Assembly (NCBI GenBank): GCA_964372215.1
Contig: CAYJQC010000012.1
Span: 62,001 to 126,000 of the forward strand
Source: DAIMFL01 sp964372215
Lineage (GTDB): Bacteria > Pseudomonadota > Alphaproteobacteria > Dongiales > Dongiaceae
DNA length: 64,000 bases
Direction: 5' to 3'
Position 1 is the first letter of the stretch, and the number at the start of each line of letters is the position of its first letter. The translations under genes were made by a program, and so were the position numbers. Positions 1 to 9,913 of this stretch are shown in pieces. The notes under the pieces were generated by a model. It was given only the letters and a program-made list of their open reading frames with translations, searched no databases and was not told the DNA's origin.

Positions 1-342
1 GCCGCGCGCCTGCAGGCCGAGATGGCTGGCCAGCGCGCTGATCACCGGATCGAGCACCGGGATGCAGGGCATCCCGGTGCGCCGGCAGCCGTCCTGCAGT
101 TTCTGGCGCAGTTGATCGTTGACCATGGTGAACAGCACCAGGCCCGGATTGGCCTCGATCCCGGCCAGCACCTTGGTCATCTGGCCCGGCGTGCGGATCA
201 GGGTCCAGCTATGCTCGGTCGCGTGCACGCCCTCGAACTGCACCAGGCAGGCGCGAGCCACGCTGTTGATGGTCTCGCCGGTGGCGTCCGAGACCAGGTG
301 CAGGTTGAACGGTGCCTGTGGATCAGCCTGTGTGGCGACCAT
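1..342 (-). CDS. Pyruvate phosphate/water dikinase regulatory protein (DUF299 kinase-pyrophosphorylase), 3' part outside window
   Basis: The first 114 codons are in the window, starting at the ATG complementary to 340-342; the rest runs off the left edge. The N-terminus reads HLVSDATGETINSVARA and continues with a stretch around WTLIRTPGQM and GLVLFTMVN, which is diagnostic of the DUF299 family. Known members are bifunctional Ser/Thr kinase-pyrophosphorylases that switch pyruvate phosphate dikinase or PEP synthase off and on. The nucleotide-binding and catalytic parts lie outside the window, so which dikinase is targeted cannot be told. The gene is divergent from hemE. In many alphaproteobacteria this divergent pair flanks the chromosome origin. 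Confidence 0.88.
   Translation of the reverse strand, partial: MVATQADPQAPFNLHLVSDATGETINSVARACLVQFEGVHATEHSWTLIRTPGQMTKVLAGIEANPGLVLFTMVNDQLRQKLQDGCRRTGMPCIPVLDPVISALASHLGLQARG
317..325 (-). promoter_or_regulatory. DnaA-box-like site TGATCCACA
   Basis: The complement reads TGATCCACA, one mismatch from the TTATCCACA consensus and identical to the moderate-affinity G-box described at the Caulobacter origin. It lies in the first codons of the dikinase regulator gene. Similar 9-mers in the same orientation follow at 374-382 and 413-421. Confidence 0.45.
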
Positions 343-729
343 CGACTTCTACTCCGCAATCCGTCGTCGTCGTGTGAATAGCCGGGATCGAATCCGGCTT
401 TCGGCAGGCCCCTGTGGATCGCAGCCCGTTGGCCTCGATTCAGTGAGCGCCAAGTCGGCGGGAGTCACAGGCCGCGAAACCCGGGCAGGGCGGCCTCGCA
501 CACGCCGTTCTATCCCCGCTTTCCCGATCTTTCCAGCATCACCGGAATCCCCGCCGCTCTGCCCTCGGCGCGCGCGATCCCCGGATTCGCCCCGTGCCAA
601 GCGCTTCGGGTCGCGCTCGTCAGCGATCCCTGGGGACGATCGGGGGACGGCCACTAATCCTCGACTCGCACAGCCACCCACTACCACTACCACTCTAAGA
701 GATATCTTATAGTAGAAGGAGAAGCAGGC
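343..729. other. Candidate chromosomal replication origin (oriC) between the DUF299 gene and hemE
   Basis: This 387-base gap has no convincing gene. Three DnaA-box-like 9-mers lie in the same orientation in and just before it: TGATCCACA (complement of 317-325, inside the flanking gene), CTATTCACA (complement of 374-382) and CGATCCACA (complement of 413-421). An AT-rich patch in otherwise very GC-rich DNA lies at 695-714 around the palindrome AGATATCT, and could be an unwinding element or the hemE promoter. Alphaproteobacterial origins (for example in Rickettsia and Caulobacter) lie next to hemE, and parAB with parS is nearby here. This is inference from context and motifs, not proof. Confidence 0.5.
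413..421 (-). promoter_or_regulatory. DnaA-box-like site CGATCCACA
   Basis: The complement reads CGATCCACA, two mismatches from TTATCCACA. It lies in the gap between the divergent dikinase regulator gene and hemE, in the same orientation as the better site at 317-325. Confidence 0.35.
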
Positions 730-1818
730 GTGCGAGTTCGCCGCCGACAACCTGGAATCAGTCAGCTGCAGGCCCCCATGCCATCCCAGAACAAGTTGCT
801 GCTGCATGCGTTGCGCGGGCAGGTTCCGCCGCGGCCGCCGTTCTGGCTGATGCGCCAGGCCGGCCGCTACCTGCCGGAGTATCGCAAGCTGCGGGCCGAG
901 ACCGGCAGCTTCCTCGACCTGTGCCTGACGCCCGACGCCGCGGTCGAGGTGACGCTGCAGCCGATCCGGCGGTTCGCCATGGACGCGGCGATCCTGTTCT
1001 CGGACATCCTGATCGTGCCCTATGGCCTTGGCCAGAACGTCACGTTCGAGGAGGGCCGGGGGCCGGTGCTCGACGCGCTGCCCGATGCCGGCGCGCTCGA
1101 CCGGCTCGATCCGAGCGGCTTCGGCGAGCGGGTCGCCCCGGTCTACCAGGCGGTGCGCCAGCTCCGGAAGGTGCTGCCCGAGGATGTCGCGCTGATCGGA
1201 TTCGCCGGCGCGCCCTGGACCGTGGCGAGCTACATGATCGAGGGCGGATCGAGCCGGGATTTCGCCCTGGCCAAGGCCTGGGCCTATGGCGATCCCGACG
1301 GTTTCGGCCGGTTGATCGATCTGCTGGTCGAGACCACGGTCGGCTATCTGCTGCGCCAGGTCGAGGCGGGAGCGGAGGTGCTGCAGCTGTTCGACAGCTG
1401 GGCCGGGGCGCTCGCCGCGCCGGCGCTCGAACGCTGGTGCCTGGCGCCGACCCGCGCGATCGTGCGCCGGCTCAAGTCCGCGGCACCCGACGTGCCGGTG
1501 ATCGTGTTTCCGCGCGGTGCCGGCGTGCTGTACGAGCGATATGCCATCGAGTGCGGCGCGGCGGCGCTCAGCCTCGACACCGCGCTGCCGGCGGAGTGGG
1601 CGGCACGGCACCTGCAGCCGCATCTCGCCGTGCAGGGCAATCTCGATCCGATGGTGCTGGTGAGCGGTGGCGCGGCGCTGGACGGCGAGACCAGGCGGAT
1701 CCTGGAGACCCTCGGCCGTGGGCCGTTCGTGTTCAACCTCGGCCACGGCATCGTGCCGCAGACCCCGCCCGAGCATGTCGCGCGGCTGGCCGAGCTGGTG
1801 CGCGGCTGGAAAAGCTGA
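730..1818 (+). CDS. hemE: Uroporphyrinogen decarboxylase HemE
   Basis: Decarboxylates the four acetate side chains of uroporphyrinogen III to give coproporphyrinogen III in the cytosol. The family signature RQAGRYLPEYR is at residues 42-52, followed by the loop around DILIVPYGLGQ with its catalytic Asp. The C-terminus has GNLDPMVL and NLGHGI, typical of the barrel. The GTG at 730 is preceded by AAGGAG (716-721) at 8 bases, a strong ribosome binding site. An ATG at 778 would give a 346-residue protein that lines up better with usual HemE N-termini but has no clear site. The gene begins the hemE-hemH-hemJ run beside the candidate origin. Confidence 0.97.
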   Translation: MRVRRRQPGISQLQAPMPSQNKLLLHALRGQVPPRPPFWLMRQAGRYLPEYRKLRAETGSFLDLCLTPDAAVEVTLQPIRRFAMDAAILFSDILIVPYGLGQNVTFEEGRGPVLDALPDAGALDRLDPSGFGERVAPVYQAVRQLRKVLPEDVALIGFAGAPWTVASYMIEGGSSRDFALAKAWAYGDPDGFGRLIDLLVETTVGYLLRQVEAGAEVLQLFDSWAGALAAPALERWCLAPTRAIVRRLKSAAPDVPVIVFPRGAGVLYERYAIECGAAALSLDTALPAEWAARHLQPHLAVQGNLDPMVLVSGGAALDGETRRILETLGRGPFVFNLGHGIVPQTPPEHVARLAELVRGWKS

Positions 1819-1842
1819 TCGTTCGGCGCCATAACCTTCGTC

Positions 1843-2886
1843 ATGACCAGAACCGCCATCGTCCTGTTCAATCTCGGCGGCCCCGACGGGCCGGACGCGG
1901 TGGAACCGTTCCTCTACAACCTGTTCAGCGACCCCGCGATCATCGGGCTGCCAGGGCCGCTGCGGCGCTTCCTGGCGTGCCGGATCGCGCGCCGCCGGGC
2001 GCCGATCGCCCGGCACATCTACGCCCAGATCGGCGGCGGATCGCCGCTGCTGCGCAATACCGAGGCTCAGGCGCGGGCGCTCGAGGCCCAGCTCGCCGGC
2101 GCGGGGCGGGAGGTGCGGGCGTTTCCCTGCATGCGCTACTGGCATCCGATGAGCGCGGCGGTGGCCGCGGCGGTGCGCGACTACGCGCCGGACAATGTCG
2201 TGCTGCTGCCGCTCTATCCGCAGTTCTCGACCACCACCACCGGGTCCTCGCTGCGGGCCTGGCGCGCGGCGGCGGCCAGGGCCGGTCTCGATCGTCCGAC
2301 CCGGACGGTCTGCTGCTATGCCGGGGCCGCCGGCTTCGTGGCCGGCGCCGCCGAGCTGGTGCGCCAGGGGGTCGCGACGGCCGGCGCCGGTACGCGGGTG
2401 CTGTTCTCGGCCCACGGGCTGCCCAAGCGGGTGATCGCCAAGGGCGATCCCTACCAGGAGCAGGTCGAGCGCAGCGCCGCGGCGGTGGCCGGCGCCGCCG
2501 GGCTGGCGGCGGATAGCTGGCTCGTCTCGTATCAGAGCCGGGTCGGGCCGCTGGAATGGATCGGGCCGGCGACCGACGACGAGATCCGCCGCGCCGGCGC
2601 CGACCGGGTGCCGCTGGTCGTCTTCCCCGTCGCCTTCGTGTCCGAGCATTCCGAGACCCTGGTCGAGCTCGACATCGAGTATCGCGACCTCGCGGCGCAG
2701 GCCGGCGTGCCGGCCTATGTGCGGGTGCCGACGGTGGGAACCCACGCCGCGTTCATCGCGGGCCTGGCCCGGCTGGTGGACGACGCGCTGGACGGGCCGC
2801 TCGAAATCCGCTCGGCGGCCGGCGGGCGGCAATGCGGCGCGCGCTGGCACCGCTGCATTCATCCCGACCGCACGGCTGCCGCATGA
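1843..2886 (+). CDS. hemH: Ferrochelatase HemH
   Basis: Inserts ferrous iron into protoporphyrin IX, the last step of protohaem synthesis. The protein is 347 residues, normal for the family. The N-terminus LFNLGGPD, the motif SAHGLPKR with the metal-binding His at about residue 191, and SEHSETLVELD with the catalytic Glu near residue 268 are all present. It begins 24 bases after hemE. Its stop overlaps the hemJ start as ATGA (2883-2886), so the two are probably translationally coupled. Confidence 0.97.
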   Translation: MTRTAIVLFNLGGPDGPDAVEPFLYNLFSDPAIIGLPGPLRRFLACRIARRRAPIARHIYAQIGGGSPLLRNTEAQARALEAQLAGAGREVRAFPCMRYWHPMSAAVAAAVRDYAPDNVVLLPLYPQFSTTTTGSSLRAWRAAAARAGLDRPTRTVCCYAGAAGFVAGAAELVRQGVATAGAGTRVLFSAHGLPKRVIAKGDPYQEQVERSAAAVAGAAGLAADSWLVSYQSRVGPLEWIGPATDDEIRRAGADRVPLVVFPVAFVSEHSETLVELDIEYRDLAAQAGVPAYVRVPTVGTHAAFIAGLARLVDDALDGPLEIRSAAGGRQCGARWHRCIHPDRTAAA

Positions 2887-3335
2887 CGATCGCGTGGCTG
2901 GCTTATGTCTATCCCTGGACCAAGGCGCTGCACGTCATCTCGGTGATCGCCTGGATGGCCGGGTTGCTCTATCTGCCGCGGCTGTTCGTTTATCACTGCG
3001 CGGCGGCGCCGGGCTCGGCGCAATCGGAGACCTTCAAGGTGATGGAGCGGCGCCTGCTGCGGGCGATCATGAATCCCGCGATGATCGCCACTTGGCTGTT
3101 CGGGGCTACGCTGCTGTTGACCCCGGGGATCGTCGACTGGGATGCCGGCTGGATCTGGGTGAAGCTGGCCCTGGTGCTGTTGGTGACGTTCTACCATCAC
3201 CTGCTGGCGCTGTGGTTCAAGGCGTTCAGGGCAGACGCCAACAAGCACGATGCCCGCTTCTACCGGGTGATGAACGAGGTGCCGACGCTGGCGATGATCG
3301 GCATCGTGGTCATGGTGATCGTGCGGCCGTTCTGA
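2883..3335 (+). CDS. hemJ: Protoporphyrinogen oxidase HemJ (UPF0093)
   Basis: A 150-residue membrane protein with four hydrophobic segments. It has the family's conserved N-terminal region around YPWTKALHVISVIAWMAG with His17, and a C-terminal part around FYRVMNEVPTLAMIGIV. HemJ replaces HemG or HemY in many alphaproteobacteria and oxidises protoporphyrinogen IX to protoporphyrin IX, supplying ferrochelatase. The ATGA overlap with hemH and the position after hemE support a haem operon. The start is fixed by that overlap. Confidence 0.93.
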   Translation: MTIAWLAYVYPWTKALHVISVIAWMAGLLYLPRLFVYHCAAAPGSAQSETFKVMERRLLRAIMNPAMIATWLFGATLLLTPGIVDWDAGWIWVKLALVLLVTFYHHLLALWFKAFRADANKHDARFYRVMNEVPTLAMIGIVVMVIVRPF

Positions 3336-3657
3336 GACCCGCGCCGCCGGCGCCGTGGAACAGGGCTTGCGCGAAACCATTTGTTAACCATATCCAATCA
3401 GGGTAAAGCCGGGTTTGACTTGGCGGGCAAGTTTGGCTAATGCTTCCGGTCGGCCCACCCGGGGCCGCCGTCGCCGCGCTCCGATCCAGGAAAACTTGGT
3501 CTTCCCCTGCCCTCCGGGCATGGGCTCTGCATTACAGGACAGGCGCAGTCGGTGACGAACCGGCAGCACGCGGCCAGGCGCCCGCGCATCCGCCCATCGC
3601 ATTCTCCCGCTCACCACCGTTCCCATCCCCCCCAGTCGTCACAGCTCCGCAGAAAAC
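3336..3657 (+). promoter_or_regulatory. rho upstream region and long leader
   Basis: This 322-base gap holds no convincing gene. A sigma-70-like promoter is visible: TTGACT at 3415-3420, 17 bases, then TAATGC at 3438-3443. It would give a transcript leader of about 210 bases before rho. rho is autoregulated through its leader in other bacteria, so this length fits. The sequence TTAACCAT at 3384-3391, just upstream, matches a CtrA half-site, but one half-site is weak evidence. Confidence 0.5.
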
Positions 3658-4907
<1,250 letters not shown>

Positions 4908-4914
<7 letters not shown>

Positions 4915-5816
4915 GCATAGCTCGCGGGCGACAGGCAGGCGTCCCGCACGCACCCGCGCAGCCAGCGATGCGCCGGGTCGGCATCCAGCCGCGGGTGCCA
5001 GAGCAATGAGACCGTGATCTCCGGCACGGTGACCGGCAGCGCAAAGCTGTGCAGTCCCGCGCGCAGGTTTCCGGTATGCCGTTCGGGAACGCTGGCGATC
5101 AGGTCGGAGGCCCGCGCCAGGGCGAGCGCGGCCGAAAAGCCGCCGACGATCGTGACGATCTGCCGTTCCAGTCCGTACGGCGTCAGGGCTTCATCGATCG
5201 GTCCGGTGTCGAGACCCCGCCGCGAAACCCCGATATGCCGGCCCGCCGCAAAGCGGACAGGCGTGATCTCGCCGAGGGCAAGCGCGTGCCCCGTGCGCAC
5301 GACGCCGATGAAGCGGTCACGGAACAGCGCCTTGGCGCGTACCTCCGGACCCGCCGTCTTGCCGACGACGCCGGTTTCCAGATCGACGCTGCCGTCGCGC
5401 AGCGGCGTGCTGTCCTTGTCGGGTTTCTGCAGGAAGCGCAGCCGGACGCCGGGCGCCTGCTCGCCGACACGGGCGATGAGGTCCGGTCCGAAATTCTCCA
5501 CGAAGCCGTCGCCGGTGCGCAGCACGAAGGTTCGGACCAGCCGCTTTGGGTTGAGCGTCTCGGCCGGGCGCAGGACCGCCTGTCCGTCCTCGACGATTCG
5601 GCCGACCCGCTCGCGAAGCTCGAGTGCCCGGGGTGTGGGGACCAGGCCGCGTCCGGCCCGGACCAGCAGCGGATCGCCGGTCGTCTCCCGCAACCTGGCC
5701 AGGGCCCGGCTCATGGCTGACGGGCTGAGCCGCAGGCGCTGGGCGGCGCGCGCGACGCTGCCTTCCCTGAGCAGCACATCGAGGGTCACGAGCAGGTTCA
5801 GATCAGGGGGCGTCAT
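4908..5816 (-). CDS. LysR-family transcriptional regulator
   Basis: 302 residues, normal for LysR regulators. The winged helix-turn-helix is at residues 5-65 (SVARAAQRLRLSPSAMSRAL), followed by an effector-binding domain from about residue 90 that resembles the NodD/LeuO-like branch. It is divergent from the MFS exporter across a 137-base gap, the classic LysR arrangement, so it probably controls that exporter. The ligand is unknown. Its 3' end overlaps the 3' end of rho, so the gene may have been placed here after the origin block formed. Confidence 0.9.
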
Positions 5817-5849
5817 ACATCGAGCCTAGCAAAATTCGATGGTGATATG

Positions 5850-5860
5850 GCGTTAAACGC
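5850..5860. promoter_or_regulatory. Possible LysR operator
   Basis: GCGTTAAACGC is a perfect 5-base inverted repeat around a central A. It sits in the only gap between the divergent LysR gene and the MFS exporter, about 34 bases before the LysR start. The site is short and could occur by chance. Confidence 0.3.
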
Positions 5861-5953
5861 ACGAATATAGTGCCAATCGTGCGTCTTCCGCCATGTCAGG
5901 TAATGGACCACGTTCTCGGCAGCCCCATTTCGGAGGCCGTCAGAACGGAGTTC

Positions 5954-7414
5954 ATGTTGAAACCAATCATTTCGGGAAGCAATGCGGCCACGGCTGCAAG
6001 CGTGGAACCGGCAGCTTCGGTTCGCTGGGCGCTCGCGGCCCTGTCCCTCTCCATGCTGCTGTCCTCGCTCGGCACCAGCATCGCCAATGTCGGCTTGCCG
6101 ACCATGGCACAGGCGTTCGGCGCCTCCTTCCAGGAGGTCCAGTGGGTCGTCCTCGCCTATCTTCTCGCCATCACCACCCTGATCGTCAGCGTCGGGCGGC
6201 TCGGCGACATCGTCGGCCGCCGCCGGCTGCTGCTGGCCGGGCTCTTCCTGTTCACGCTGGCCTCGGTCCTGTGCGGCGTCGCGCCGACGCTCTGGCTGCT
6301 GATTGCCGCCCGGGCGGCGCAGGGGCTCGGCGCGGCCGTCATGATGGCCCTCACCATGGCGTTCGTCGGGGAGACGGTGCCGAAGGCAAGGACCGGCAGT
6401 GCCATGGGGCTGCTCGGAACGATGTCGGCGATCGGCACCGCGCTCGGTCCCTCGCTCGGCGGCGTTCTGATCGCCGGGCCGGGGTGGCGGGCGATCTTCC
6501 TCGTCAACCTGCCGCTCGGACTCCTGGCGCTCGTGCTCGCCCATCGCACCCTGCCCATTAATCGCCGGGAGCCGAAGCCGGATCGTATCCGGTTCGACAA
6601 TCTGGGCACGCTGCTGCTGGCATGCACGCTCGCGGTCTATGCGCTCGCCATGACCATCGGGCGCGGCAATTTCGGTCCGCTCAACCTGGCCTTGCTGTTG
6701 GCCGGTGTCATCGGCGCCGGCCTGTTCGTGCGCGCCGAGGCGAGCGCTGCGTCGCCATTGATCCGGCTGGCGGTGTTCCACAACGCCGTGTTTAGTGCGG
6801 GCTTGGCTACGAATGCGCTCGTCGCGACGGTGATGATGGCGACGCTGGTGGTCGGGCCGTTCTATCTTTCGCGCGCGCTCGGGCTCGACGCGGCGCTCGT
6901 GGGACTCACAATGTCGATTGGTCCGATTATCTCGACACTGAGCGGCATTCCGGCTGGCCGTATCGTCGACCGTCTGGGCGCGCCCTTCGTGACCGTCGCG
7001 GGACTCGTCTTGATGGCGGTTGGTTCATGCGCCTTGTCCGCGCTTCCGGCGATATCGGGCATCGCCGGCTACATCGCCGCCATCGCCGTCCTGACCCCGG
7101 GATACCAGCTTTTCCAGGCGGCCAACAACACCGCAGTCATGACGGATATCCGCGCCGACCAGCGGGGCGTCATTTCCGGCATGCTCAATCTGTCGCGCAA
7201 TCTGGGCCTGGTCACCGGCGCATCGGTCATGGGCGCGGTGTTCGCGCTCGCCGCGGCGACGACGGACGTCACGACGGCGCCTCCCGAGTCCATTGCCACC
7301 GGCATGCGGATCACCTTCGCGGTGGCGGCGGCTCTGATCGTCGGCGCGCTCGCCATCGCGGTGGGAAGCCGCGCACGCGCGACCCGCAGTTCGCTCCCCG
7401 GAGACGCGTCGTAG
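5954..7414 (+). CDS. MFS drug exporter, DHA2 (EmrB/QacA) type, 14 transmembrane segments
   Basis: A 487-residue proton-coupled exporter of the inner membrane. The motif GRLGDIVGRRR after the second membrane helix is MFS motif A, and GPSLGGVLI in the fifth helix is the antiporter motif C. Length and spacing suggest 14 helices, as in QacA and EmrB. The start chosen is the ATG at 5954; an in-frame ATG at 5903 and a GTG at 5870 would add residues that look unlike an MFS N-terminus. The substrate cannot be told. The divergent LysR gene is its likely regulator. No emrA-like adaptor is next to it. Confidence 0.9.
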   Translation: MLKPIISGSNAATAASVEPAASVRWALAALSLSMLLSSLGTSIANVGLPTMAQAFGASFQEVQWVVLAYLLAITTLIVSVGRLGDIVGRRRLLLAGLFLFTLASVLCGVAPTLWLLIAARAAQGLGAAVMMALTMAFVGETVPKARTGSAMGLLGTMSAIGTALGPSLGGVLIAGPGWRAIFLVNLPLGLLALVLAHRTLPINRREPKPDRIRFDNLGTLLLACTLAVYALAMTIGRGNFGPLNLALLLAGVIGAGLFVRAEASAASPLIRLAVFHNAVFSAGLATNALVATVMMATLVVGPFYLSRALGLDAALVGLTMSIGPIISTLSGIPAGRIVDRLGAPFVTVAGLVLMAVGSCALSALPAISGIAGYIAAIAVLTPGYQLFQAANNTAVMTDIRADQRGVISGMLNLSRNLGLVTGASVMGAVFALAAATTDVTTAPPESIATGMRITFAVAAALIVGALAIAVGSRARATRSSLPGDAS

Positions 7415-7457
7415 CGCAAGCCCGACGATGACCTGAGGGGAGGCGAGATCCGCCGCC

Positions 7458-8063
7458 CTATGCCGGATAGACCCGGCGGAAGGCCTCGGGATAGTCGATC
7501 ACCAGGGCGTCGGAATCGAGCGGCAGGTCGACCTTGAACTTGCGGAACAGCCCCTCGTAGGTGACGGTCATGCCGTCGGGCCGCTGCTCGACGCAGGCAT
7601 AGCGCTGCTCGACCGGGCGGATCTGCAGGTTCGGCATGTCGATGAAGGCGACGCGCAGATCGGCGCGCTGTCCGGGCCGCAGCTTCAGCCGGCGGATCGC
7701 CAGGGTGTTGGTGAACGGCGTCACCGCGATGTCGACATCCTGGCAGCCGTCGAGCTCGGCCAGGATCTCGCCGCTGTCGTCCTTCCACTGGCCGCGGCCG
7801 GTGGCGCGCAGGATGCGCTCGCGGCTGCCCTGCGGCCCCAGGCAGTCGAGCAGCACCTTGCGCACGCGCCAGTCGGAATCGCACTTGATCTTGTATTGCA
7901 GGCGGAACGGCTGCCCGTCGCTCATGCCCAGCACCGTGCCGGTGGCGACGTAGCCGATATCGGCCGTGCGCAGCCTGAGATGCTCGAGCCCGGGTCCGGC
8001 CCACGGCGCCCAGAACAGCGTGCGGTCGATCGGCTTCACGGCGGACGGTCCGAGCAGGCTCAT
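7458..8063 (-). CDS. Putative glycolipid-binding domain protein
   Basis: 201 residues with the pattern of the putative glycolipid-binding family (PF06475-like): a central DWRVRK strand, GCQDVDIAVTPFTNTLAIRRL at about 109-129 and a C-terminal VIDYPEAFRRVYP. No signal peptide or membrane segment is seen, so it is probably cytosolic. It converges with the MFS gene 43 bases away and is followed by the quinone oxidoreductase gene on the same strand upstream, 42 bases away. The biological role of the family is poorly known; the name rests on distant structural similarity. Confidence 0.75.
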   Translation of the reverse strand: MSLLGPSAVKPIDRTLFWAPWAGPGLEHLRLRTADIGYVATGTVLGMSDGQPFRLQYKIKCDSDWRVRKVLLDCLGPQGSRERILRATGRGQWKDDSGEILAELDGCQDVDIAVTPFTNTLAIRRLKLRPGQRADLRVAFIDMPNLQIRPVEQRYACVEQRPDGMTVTYEGLFRKFKVDLPLDSDALVIDYPEAFRRVYPA

Positions 8064-8105
8064 GTCATCGATTCCATTCTGGGGCGTTCCGGCGTCGCGG
8101 GGCAG

Positions 8106-9083
8106 TCACGGCAGCAGCACGGTGGAGCCGGTGGTGGCGCGCGCCTCGAGCGCACGATGCGCCGCGGCGGCGTCCTTCAGCGCGAAGCTCTGGCCGGCCT
8201 CGATCTTGACCGCGCCCTTGGCCACCACCTCGAACAAATCGTCGGCCGTCGCCACCAGCTCCTCGCGCGTCGCGGTGTAGGAGTCCAGGGTCGGGCGGGT
8301 GACGAAGAGCGAGCCCTTGCGCGACAGCAGCAGCGGCTCGAATGGCGGCACCGCCCCGGACGCGTTGCCGAAGGTCACCAGCATGCCGCGCAGCGCCAGG
8401 CTGTCGAGCGAGCCCATGAAGGTATCCTTGCCGACTCCGTCATAGACCACCTGCACGCCCTTACCGCCGGTGAGCTCGCGCACGCGGCTAGGAAAATCAT
8501 CCTCTCGGTACTGGATCATGTGGTCGGCGCCATGGGCCTTGGCGATCTCCGCCTTCTCCGCCGAGCCTGCGGTGCCGATGACGGTGGCGCCGAGATGCTT
8601 CGCCCACTGCACCAGGATGAGCCCGACACCCCCGGCGGCGGCGTGGATCAGGACGTGGTCGCCGGCGGCCACCCGGTAGGTGCGCCGCACCAGGTACTGG
8701 GCGGTCATCCCGCGCAGCATCATCCCCGCGGCCTGGCGATCCGAGATGCCGTCGGGCAGGCGCACCAGGTGCTGGGCCGACATCACCCGCGCCTCGGCAT
8801 AGGCGCCGATCGGCCCGGTGCCGTAGGCGACGCGGTCGCCGGGTTTCAGGTCGGCGACCGCGGACCCGACCGCCTCCACCACCCCCGCCGCCTCGAACCC
8901 GAGCCCCGACGGCAGCGGTGTCGGGTAGAGCCCGGTGCGGCTGTAGACGTCGACGAAGTTGACGCCGATGGCGCTCTGGGCAAGGCGGACCTCGTCCGGC
9001 CCCGGGTCGCCGATCGCCACCTGTTCCAGGGCGAGAACCTCGGGGCCGCCGGTGCGGTGCAGGCGGATCGCCTGCGCGGTCAT
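8106..9083 (-). CDS. NADPH:quinone oxidoreductase, zinc-independent MDR family
   Basis: 325 residues. The N-terminus TAQAIRLHRTGGPEVL, the phrase GVNFVDVYSRTGLYP and the Rossmann region around HAAAGGVGLILVQWAKHLGA (about residues 147-166) identify a QorA-like reductase. Zinc-binding cysteines of alcohol dehydrogenases are absent. It should reduce quinones or enones with NADPH in the cytosol. The start is the ATG complementary to 9081-9083. It lies 14 bases after the dienelactone hydrolase gene on the same strand, so the two are probably cotranscribed. Confidence 0.92.
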   Translation of the reverse strand: MTAQAIRLHRTGGPEVLALEQVAIGDPGPDEVRLAQSAIGVNFVDVYSRTGLYPTPLPSGLGFEAAGVVEAVGSAVADLKPGDRVAYGTGPIGAYAEARVMSAQHLVRLPDGISDRQAAGMMLRGMTAQYLVRRTYRVAAGDHVLIHAAAGGVGLILVQWAKHLGATVIGTAGSAEKAEIAKAHGADHMIQYREDDFPSRVRELTGGKGVQVVYDGVGKDTFMGSLDSLALRGMLVTFGNASGAVPPFEPLLLSRKGSLFVTRPTLDSYTATREELVATADDLFEVVAKGAVKIEAGQSFALKDAAAAHRALEARATTGSTVLLP

Positions 9084-9097
9084 GGCGCCGGCGCGGC

Positions 9098-9796
9098 TCA
9101 CGCGAGGTGCTTCCTGAAGAACGCGGCGGTGCGCTCGTTGGCGAGCCGCGCCGCCTCGGCGTTCCAGTGCTTGCCGCCGACCCGCGCGAAGGCATGGCCG
9201 ACGCCGGGATAGCTGTGCAGGGTCGCCAGGGCATGGCGTGCCAGCCCCTGGGCGATCTGCGCCTGGGCGTCCTTGGGGCAGTACTCGTCGGCCTCGGCGA
9301 TGTGCAGCATGAGCGGCTTGGTGATGGCCGCGGCCTCGCCCAGCAGGCCCTCGATGCCGACGCCGTAATAGCCGACGCTGCAATCCGCGTTGCTGCGGGT
9401 CGCCATCAGATAAGCGAGCCGCCCGCCCAGGCAGTAGCCGACACTGCCGACCTTGCCGCTGCAGCCGGGATCGGCGCGCAGGTGGTCGAGCGTGGCCTGC
9501 AGATCCGCGATGCCCTTCGCCTCGTTGAAGCCCTTCATGTAGCCGAAGGCCTGCTGCCATTCGGCGTCGCTCTTGTCGGTGAGCTGGATCCCCGGCTTCT
9601 GGCGCCAGAACAGATCGGGGGAGATCGCCAGGTAGCCCTGCGCGGCAAAGCCGTCGCACAGGTCGCGCATCACCGCGTTGACCCCGAAGATCTCCTGGAT
9701 GACGAGGATGCCGGGCTTGCGCCCGCCGTCGCCCGCGGGCCGCGCCAGGTAGGCGGAGAAGCTGCCGTCCGCGGTCTTGATGGTGATGTCGGGCAT
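9098..9796 (-). CDS. Dienelactone hydrolase family protein
   Basis: 232-residue alpha/beta hydrolase. The catalytic triad is visible: Cys122 in GYCLGG, Asp170 in AEADEY and His201 in GVGHAF. The family hydrolyses enol-lactones and related esters; many genomic members have broad or unknown substrates. It lies upstream of the quinone oxidoreductase gene on the same strand, but no chlorocatechol or aromatic ring-cleavage gene is nearby, so a role in classical dienelactone breakdown is not supported. Confidence 0.92.
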   Translation of the reverse strand: MPDITIKTADGSFSAYLARPAGDGGRKPGILVIQEIFGVNAVMRDLCDGFAAQGYLAISPDLFWRQKPGIQLTDKSDAEWQQAFGYMKGFNEAKGIADLQATLDHLRADPGCSGKVGSVGYCLGGRLAYLMATRSNADCSVGYYGVGIEGLLGEAAAITKPLMLHIAEADEYCPKDAQAQIAQGLARHALATLHSYPGVGHAFARVGGKHWNAEAARLANERTAAFFRKHLA

Positions 9797-9913
9797 CGTC
9801 GTCTCCCCGCGATGAGCTGTCGGATGGCGGTAAAGCCCGGTCGGGCCGGGTCTGCGATCCTAGTCAAGGTATAGCGTGATTGCGACAGGCACGCCACGCG
9901 CCGGCATGGCCGT

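Noticed and set aside
349..2862. An 837-codon open frame on the minus strand
   Set aside because: It runs antisense through hemE and hemH, which have clear family motifs. Long antisense frames are expected in very GC-rich genes, and its product has an Arg/Pro/His/Gln-rich, low-complexity look.
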